Part shown: piece after piece, positions 58,298 through 64,000 of the stretch | How the letters are laid out: the number at the start of each line of letters is the position of its first letter | How positions within the stretch are numbered: position 1 is the stretch's first letter | DNA from: Aotearoamyces nothofagi | Lineage: Eukaryota > Ascomycota > Leotiomycetes > Leotiales > Tympanidaceae | Direction of reading: 5' to 3' | Assembly (NCBI GenBank): GCA_015345905.1 | Contig: JADDTR010000022.1 | Span: 467,817-531,816 of the forward strand | Length of the DNA: 64,000 nt | The notes under the pieces: model-generated | Databases searched by the model: none | Told to the model about the DNA's origin: nothing | The model's input: only the letters and a program-made list of their open reading frames with translations | Made by a program: the position numbers and the translations under genes

Positions 58298-59334
58298 CTA
58301 GGAGAGGCGGCGGGCGGCGTCGGTGAAGAACTGGGTCCTCCACTCGCGGCGCCGGTTCTCCATCTCCCAGAGGGTGCAGGGGCCGCGGGCCTCCCAGGCC
58401 CAGGCCAGGTGGCCGGGGAGGGGCGGGGGCCGCAGGGCCCTGGTCCGGAGGCTGGCGAAGGAGGAGGAGAAGCAGAAGGCGGCCAGGTCGCAGAAGATGG
58501 CGAAGAAGGGGGGCGCGGCGGGGTCGGGCGGCGGGGCGGCGGGGTCGGGCGGGGGCTGCAGCCAGTCGCCGCCGATGCACTCGACGTCGAGGGCGATGCG
58601 GCGCAGGCGGCGCCAGCCCGGCAGCTTGTCCGAGCAGTAGTAGCAGCGCGGCCCGCAGAAGCTCTGCACGCGCAGCTGCGAGACGTTGCGCGTCCGCTGG
58701 ATGAGGAGGTCCCACTGGGGCTCGTCGTGCGCTTCGAACAGTTGGGGGTAGGGCAGGAGGGCGAGGTCGCGTGGGGTGGTGCTGTGGTGGGCCAGTGTTA
58801 GGCCAAAGCCCCCCGAGAGGTGCGATGGTAGGCTGGAGGGGGGGGGGATGAGAAGGAATGAGGGAGGGAAGATGAAAGTAAACAAGAAAAAGAAAAAAAG
58901 ACTCACGGGATGATGACATGCAGCTTCTTAACCAGATCGCACGCCTCGTCGCACAGTTCTCCCATGCTGTCTCTGAGGCCGGACCCGTCCCCAGTATCCA
59001 GCGTGAAGGTGAACTCGTTCTGCCCGTAGTAGACCGCCAAAGCCTCCCAGTACAGCTCCGGATCAGTCCGCAGCGCCTGCAGCAGGACCGGCGTCTTCTT
59101 CTTGCCCTTCTCGTCCGGCAATCTGACGAGACCGCAGCCGTAGATCATGTTTCTGATCTCGGGCGGGAACCTTCTCAGGCTGGGACGCGCCGTGGTGGCG
59201 GGGATGGTGACGCGCTTCTTCTGCTTGCTCCGTGGCTGGAGAGCGGATTGGCGACGAGGTGTAAGATCGTACGGCATGTCCAATGGGGGTAGGGGATAAG
59301 ATAACTTCGGAGAAGATTTCGAGTTGGTGGCCAT
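58298..59334 (-). CDS. 2EXR-domain protein
   Basis: Two exons on the minus strand, 59334-58907 and 58832-58298, giving 320 residues. The 2EXR motif is FPPEIRNMIYGCGLV at about residues 55-69. It is followed by LLQALRTDPELYWEALAVYYGQNEFTF, the usual exposed-helix arrangement of this fungal family, in which proteins resemble F-box partners but have no proven role. The second exon holds a further helical part (WDLLIQRTRNVSQLRV) and a Pro/Ala-rich insert. I chose the Met at 59334 over the in-frame one at 59490 because a TATAAAA sits at 59501-59507, far too close to 59490. The intron has a poly-C acceptor (58840-58848). GC content in exon 2 is high, with many CCC/GGC codons. Confidence 0.8.
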
Positions 59335-59722
59335 GTTCGAGAGGAACAGCACGCGGGAATGGATGTCTGAGGAAGAGACCAAATGCAAGATGGAAGTTGA
59401 ACGAGTCGGACGAGTCGGACGAGGGTAGAGAAAGTTGCGAGATGAGCCGCACGAGGGGATGATTGCAGAAGATGAAATGAAACGAGCCATGAAGTTTGGG
59501 TTTTATAGCTGTAGCTATCTGCCTAAAAAAGTGATGAATTCACTTGTAAAGCCACAAAGCCACCTTTAAGAACTAAGGAATAGACGATGAACCTCCTTTG
59601 ATTCATTTGTACGTACAACCTCATCGGCCACGAACCCCCATACGTCTACATCCACCACTGTCGATCCGAAATGGTCCAATTGATGACCGTGCTTGCATCA
59701 AAGTTTGCGCCTCATATCCAAT
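59335..59722. other. Spacer between thioredoxin and 2EXR genes
   Basis: About 390 bases with the 3' end of the thioredoxin gene and the promoter of the 2EXR gene, both read on the minus strand. No other gene. Confidence 0.5.
59501..59507 (-). promoter_or_regulatory. TATA box of the 2EXR gene
   Basis: TATAAAA on the minus strand, about 165 bases before the chosen start codon at 59334. It decides the start: the earlier in-frame ATG at 59490 is only about 10 bases downstream of the box and would lie before any normal transcription start. Confidence 0.5.
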
Positions 59723-60233
59723 TTACTCGGCGGTAGGAGAAACCTTCTCAATCGCAACCTTCAATGCCTGTGCGTTGGCACCAACAACCTCGCCGACCTT
59801 CTCACCGTCCTTGAAGATGATGAAGGTAGGCATGGCACGGATATTAAGATCTTGTGCAACATCTGGGACTTCATCAACATCAAGTTTGATGAAGTGGGCG
59901 GATGGATAAGCCTCGGAGAATCTGAGTGGGGCTCGTTAATATCCGTCAACAAGTCTGTAGGGAGCCGGAATTGACATACTTGACGACCTGAGGCGCAATG
60001 ACCTTACATGGTCCACACCATGTTGCGAAACAGTCGAGAATAACGACTTTGTTGGAGGTCAGGGCGGTGCTGAACTCTTCCTTGCTGCATCGAGAGACAT
60101 GTTAGCAGATGCTCACCAGGACGATTCCCAAAATCGCACCACCTCCGCAGCGTCCAGACTGGGCACGTCGCAGTAGACAAGGCGTCGGGTGCATCGGTTG
60201 ATAACTTACGTGGCAATGTTGTGAACACCCATT
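59723..60233 (-). CDS. trxA: Thioredoxin
   Basis: Three exons on the minus strand: 60233-60211, 60084-59980 and 59921-59723, giving 108 residues, a standard cytosolic thioredoxin length. The redox site WCGPC is at residues 30-34. Other conserved parts are VVILDCFATWCGPCKVIAPQV, HFIKLDVDEVPDVAQDLNIRAMPTFIIF with its cis-Pro, and GEKVGEVVGANA. It reduces protein disulfides with electrons from NADPH via thioredoxin reductase, serving ribonucleotide reductase, peroxiredoxins and the stress response. No transit peptide, so cytosolic. It is divergent from the broken GH3 gene, whose remaining part begins about 470 bases upstream of the thioredoxin start. Confidence 0.95.
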
Positions 60234-60699
60234 CTTGCTGATGTAGTCTGAAATGATCTGACGAGGCTGTTGGAGCGTGTGTAGTTGATTCGAGGCCTGA
60301 TTGAGGTGGTGGTAGCTGGTCTTGCTGTGAGCAGGGTGCGAGCGAGCTTTGATGATGCGGACATTCACAGCGGGAGAGACAAGAGGGATGCGGGTTTTAT
60401 ATGGAGGTGGAGAGTGTGCAGGAGGGAGAGGGAGGTTGACAATGGGATTTCTAAGGTGTGGACGCTTCTGGGCGATGACGATTCGGACATAGTGTCCCGC
60501 ACCGCTGCTTGCTGACTCACGAAGCGAGAGCCAGAGCACGTTCGACTGCCGGCCCCGCCGCTCTTGCTGGCGTACCTGAGGAACGAGGCCGGCGAAGCAC
60601 GCAAGGCCGCAAGGCTGATAAATCAACCTGATGGCAGGCAAAGCAACTGCTTATGCAGCCTTGGCCGTTGGTTAACGAATTCGCGGGTTCCAGGCGCTT
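60234..60699. other. Thioredoxin promoter and the 5' break of the GH3 remnant
   Basis: About 470 bases. The left part is the thioredoxin promoter. The GH3 similarity begins abruptly at about 60700 with no preceding GH3 exon, so a rearrangement breakpoint should lie in or near 60600-60700. Confidence 0.5.
60395..60402 (-). promoter_or_regulatory. TATA-like box of the thioredoxin gene
   Basis: ATATAAAA on the minus strand, about 160 bases before the thioredoxin ATG. Confidence 0.4.
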
Positions 60700-61761
60700 T
60701 GGGATCCCTACGCCCCCCTCGTGCTGTGCGTGCGAGGCGCCGATGCTCCAGCGTACATCTCAGCGCCTCTCGACGCGCTCAAGGAGCAAGCCTACCAGGA
60801 CGGCACGGGTCTGTTCTGGGACTCCACCTCGTCAAATCCTACCGTCGATCAGGCTTCCGATGCCTGTCTTGTGTTTATCAACGCGTTTGCCACAGAAGGT
60901 GCTGATCGTATCGGCCTCCGAGGTTCGTTTGCCCTTTACTTCCTCTCCAGCTGTTCTAAGTTCTTTCAGATGACTGTTCCAATGGGGTCATCCAGAACGT
61001 AGCTGCCTGTTGCAGCAATAGAATTGTAATAATTCACAACGCCGGCATTCGTCTCATCGACCAATGGATAGACCACCCTAATATCACAGCTGTCATTTTC
61101 GCTCATCTTCCTGGCCAAGACAGCGGACGTGCACCTGTGCAACTTCTTTACGGCTTTCAATCCCCTTCGGTCAAACTTCCCTATACAGTTGCTATGAATG
61201 AAAGCGATTACAATACTCTTTCTCCCTCTTTTCCGGAAGGAGAATTCCAACTCTTCCCTTAGAGTAGCTTCAGTGAAGGGATCTATATCGACTACCGCAA
61301 CTTCGATGCCAAGAATGTTACCCCGCGATTCGAATTCGGGTTTGGACTTACTTACACGACCTTCGCCTTTTCAGATCTCGAAATCGAGTTACTCCCTGGC
61401 GTATCGACTTCTTACCTGCCTCCTTCGTCACCGGTTCTGGAAGGCGGAATTGCTTCACTTTGGGACGTCATAGCTCAAGTTCATGCAACAGCCTCGAATA
61501 CCGGATTGGTGGACGCTGCAGAAGTAGCACAGCTTTATGTTGGCATTCCTGGTGGACCGGTGAAACAGTTGAGGGGTTTCAGCAAGGTGGGCGTGCCGGC
61601 GGGAAGTAATGTTACTATGGAATTTGATCTCACAAGAAGGGACTTGAGTGAATGGAGTGTGGGAGAGCAAAGTTGGGCTTTGCAGCAGGGGAGACATTCA
61701 ATTTTACGTTGGTAGCAGTAGTAGGGAACTGCCGCTCGCTGGGACGTTGACTGTTGGATGA
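60700..61761 (+). pseudogene. Truncated GH3 beta-glucosidase pseudogene (C-terminal part)
   Basis: Only the second half of a GH3 beta-glucosidase is present. The readable part starts near 60700 (DPYAPLVL) and continues [20 protein letters not shown] and [16 protein letters not shown] to a clear intron at 60922-60970. After it come the (alpha/beta)6 domain ([41 protein letters not shown]) and the fibronectin-like C-terminal domain (FEFGFGLTYTTFAFSDLEIELLPG). The N-terminal catalytic barrel is absent and there is no room for it before the thioredoxin gene. A stop codon TAG at 61259-61261 stands where the family has a Gln (CAG), which is a C to T change in a CpA context, as RIP makes. Near 61698-61704 the frame shifts by one base; the family's end (YVGSSSRELPL) continues in another frame to a stop at 61759. 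The gene is clearly dead. Confidence 0.85.
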
Positions 61762-62402
61762 AATAGTGGAAGGTGATAAACGGGGAACCCTATAGATGCC
61801 AGAGAGGAAACACCTATCATATAATAATCATTCTACATTCCTATTTCAGTAAGTGAACAGTTCTGTCCACAATTAGAAGAGTAATTTGAATCAAATTGAT
61901 ACATTTGTATCGTGAGATTTACATGTGCCTCTAATGTATAGGGTTAGGGGTCAATTGTTATTGTATTGTAGCTACAACTACCGTACATCATCTTTAAGCA
62001 GCAGTTCCTGGTTCCTGGACCCAGATGCAGCAGTACCACGCGAACTATAGGCGCTTCTCCAATTTACAGCTCCCTCCTAGAACTACAGCTTTGTCCTCAT
62101 CTGTGGACAAGATACAAAGCTAAGCTGCAATCTAGTGACTGGAGGACCCAGTGGGACGATCCCGAGTTTGCTTATTCTTAGTGGTGGAGGCAATAAACCT
62201 ACAGTCTTCTATAAGTGATGATCTACAAACCATGTCTGCTACAAACAGAAAGTCATAGATGGTGTCCACTAACAACAGCAAATCTCGAACTTATCAGGGG
62301 AGAGTCCCCGAACATTCAAATAGCCAACACGTAGGCTCATGGCTACTCAGGATTTTCATCCCTCATTGAATTGTTTTGCAGTAGCTGCCTATCTCCGCGT
62401 TA
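61762..62402. other. Transition region between the GH3 remnant and the AT block
   Basis: Ordinary base composition, no gene. It holds TAGGGTTAGGGG at 61939-61950, a telomere-like motif on the plus strand. Confidence 0.5.
61939..61950. repeat. Telomere-like motif, TTAGGG orientation
   Basis: TAGGGTTAGGGG, one exact and one partial fungal telomere unit, on the plus strand. Too short to be a telomere; possibly an interstitial remnant or chance. Confidence 0.5.
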
Positions 62403-62417
62403 TAACCCTAACCCTAA
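62403..62417. repeat. Telomere-like motif, CCCTAA orientation
   Basis: TAACCCTAACCCTAA, two and a half units of the common fungal telomere repeat on the minus strand. It marks the exact point at which base composition changes to the AT-rich block. Confidence 0.6.
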
Positions 62418-64000
62418 AAAAAATTATTTATAAATTGTAGACCTCTTAGACTATTATAGAGATATAAAACTACTTTACTAGTTATATATTCTTACTCTAG
62501 ATAGTAATATATTTAATATAGATTATATATATATTAGAAGCTAGAATTTATTAGTTATTTTATTATTAATTAGTAGAGAGATTTAATTTATCTTTAAAGA
62601 ACAAGATTAAATATATCTTACTAGTCTTCTAGAGTATTAAAATAATAGAGGACTAGTATTATAGACTACTATCTATTCTTATATTCTAGATAATTTTATA
62701 AACTAAATACTAGAATACCAATTTTAATAGAAGGAATCTAATCTCCTTTTAATAGTACTTGATTTTAAGTAGAGTATAGACTATTTTTAATTAGTAACTA
62801 TATATATTAGATAGAGGATTACTTATTATCTACCTTTATAGAATAAGAGTTGTCTAAGACTTTAGAAGACCTTAAATAGAAATAGAGCTTATCAATTCTA
62901 TAGATTTGATCCTATATAACTTTAGTAATATTATACTATTAATAGTTTATTAATATCTTGATATATAAAGGAATATATAAAGTAGTACAAATATCTATAA
63001 TATAAGATTAATAGTCTAAAGTAATAGAGGAAAGAGATAAAGAGTATACTTATTTTAGTCTTAAAGGCTAATCTTCTTAGATAACTTTTTCATCTAAGGT
63101 ATTATAAATTATAATACTATTAAATTAGCTAAAATCTAGATACTCTATATTACTATTATATATTACTATATTTACTTTAGTAGAAGAGTTAAATCTTAAA
63201 GAAAAAGAAGAAGAGAGTAGAAATAGAAAAGAGAGCTCTCTTTATAGATAAGAAAAAGCAATTTACTATTTTAAATAGTTATTGTTTCCTTTTAATAAAT
63301 TATTTATTTTAGATAGTAATCAAATAAAGAAAAGGTTTTATAATACTAAGCTATATACTATTGATAATAAAGAAAGCTTTTATCTATTAATAATAAAGAA
63401 TAGTAGTAACTTCTATATCTAGTTAAAGATATATAAAAGTTAATTTCTATTCTCAATTTCTCTCTTTTTACTTTTAAGAATCAACTTGAATTACTTTATA
63501 ATAGACTAGCTAGACTAGACTATAAATAAACAGTCTAGATTAAACTAAATTATAAAAAGCAGTCTAGTCTAGTCTTTAAATACTTTGATTTTTAAATAGT
63601 CTATATTATAGTCTTTAAAACTAAACTATAAATAAATAGTCTAGACTAGACTAAACTATTTAGAAATAGTCTAATCTAGTTCTAAAGATCTTAGACTATT
63701 TCTTTTCTAAATACTTTAATTACTACTTTTTTTACAATTCTAATACTAAGAGTATTACTATTAAGTATTATTGTTCTATATAGATAAAGAAAGTTATAAA
63801 ATATTTTTTCTAAAAATAGTTATAAGAGTTCTAAAAACAGCTCTTTATAGTCTAGACTAGACTATATAGTCTAGTTTAGTCTAAACTAAACTGTTTTTAG
63901 AAATGGTCTCTATTTTCTATTTAAGACTAGACTGTTTATTTATAGTCTAGTCTAGTCTAGATCTAAACAGTCTAGTCTTTAAAACAGTCTATAAATTACT
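62418..64000. repeat. AT-rich, CpG-free, RIP-type block
   Basis: From here to the end the sequence is almost only A and T with scattered TAG, CTA and AGA. Reading every line I find no CpG in about 1.58 kb and few CpA or TpG, while TpA is very frequent. This is the standard signature of RIP, which turns CpA into TpA in duplicated DNA. The second half (about 63490-64000) repeats a palindrome-rich motif, AGTCTAGACTAGACTA and variants, many times. No transposon frame survives. It is probably a decayed transposable element or a repeat near a chromosome end. Confidence 0.9.

Noticed and set aside
59335-59490. A longer N-terminus for the 2EXR protein from the ATG at 59490
   Set aside because: TATAAAA at 59501-59507 is only about 10 bases before that ATG, and the extra residues are not domain-like.
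62403-62417. A true telomere at this point
   Set aside because: Only two and a half units, and sequence continues for 1.6 kb beyond it; at most an interstitial remnant.

Overview
The window is nuclear DNA from a filamentous ascomycete (Pezizomycotina). The evidence is split genes with many short introns of about 45-70 bases starting GTRNGT and ending YAG, plus a typical fungal gene set: a two-finger SreA-type GATA factor, a fused Egt1 ergothioneine enzyme, a Zn(II)2Cys6 regulator, a PIR wall protein and LysM proteins. The right end is an AT-rich block with no CpG that I could find. That is the usual look of DNA mutated by RIP (repeat-induced point mutation), so I infer a subtelomeric or repeat-island edge. 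I cannot name the species. All exon structures below were worked out by eye from splice signals, reading phase and family resemblance.

Layout. 1-3323: no convincing gene. 3324-6632 (-): Rad4/XPC DNA-repair protein. 8716-10519 (+): APC-family permease of the choline (Hnm1) type, convergent with 11209-13941 (-), a Zn(II)2Cys6 transcription factor whose N-terminus probably continues upstream. 14.4-17.4 kb: a dense microsatellite island. 18773-20338 (-): a PIR cell-wall protein in which most repeat units sit on their own exon or are cut at the same codon. 22254-33000 is a secreted, chitin-related block: a LysM/ChtBD1/GH18 chitinase (-), a secreted HExxH metalloprotease (+) and a LysM protein with extra cysteine-rich modules (+). 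33354-36325 (+): a protein derived from the TORC2-dependent kinase Ypk1/YpkA that has lost catalytic residues and gained a WW-like segment and ankyrin repeats. This is the most unusual gene here.

38006-41730 (+): intact 13-exon Egt1. 43256-45092 (+): unknown protein. After a 3.8 kb repeat-rich gap comes 48903-50796 (+), SreA, the iron and siderophore repressor. 51460-52196 (-): Tvp15-like Golgi membrane protein. 52753-53975 (-): peroxisomal D-amino-acid oxidase. 55665-57217 (+): OTU deubiquitinase. 58298-59334 (-): 2EXR-domain protein. 59723-60233 (-): thioredoxin.

Next to the thioredoxin promoter, 60700-61761 (+), lies the C-terminal part of a GH3 beta-glucosidase. It has a premature stop and a frameshift, so it is a truncated pseudogene. 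After it come two short telomere-like motifs (61939 and 62403), and directly after the second the sequence changes to the AT-rich RIP-type block that runs to the window end.

Themes. Cell-wall and chitin functions (PIR protein, chitinase, LysM protein, secreted protease) fill 18.7-33 kb. Redox and iron functions (Egt1, a non-haem iron enzyme; SreA; D-amino-acid oxidase; thioredoxin) are spread over 38-60 kb. The genes are mostly separate transcription units with their own promoters, and I see no secondary-metabolite cluster.
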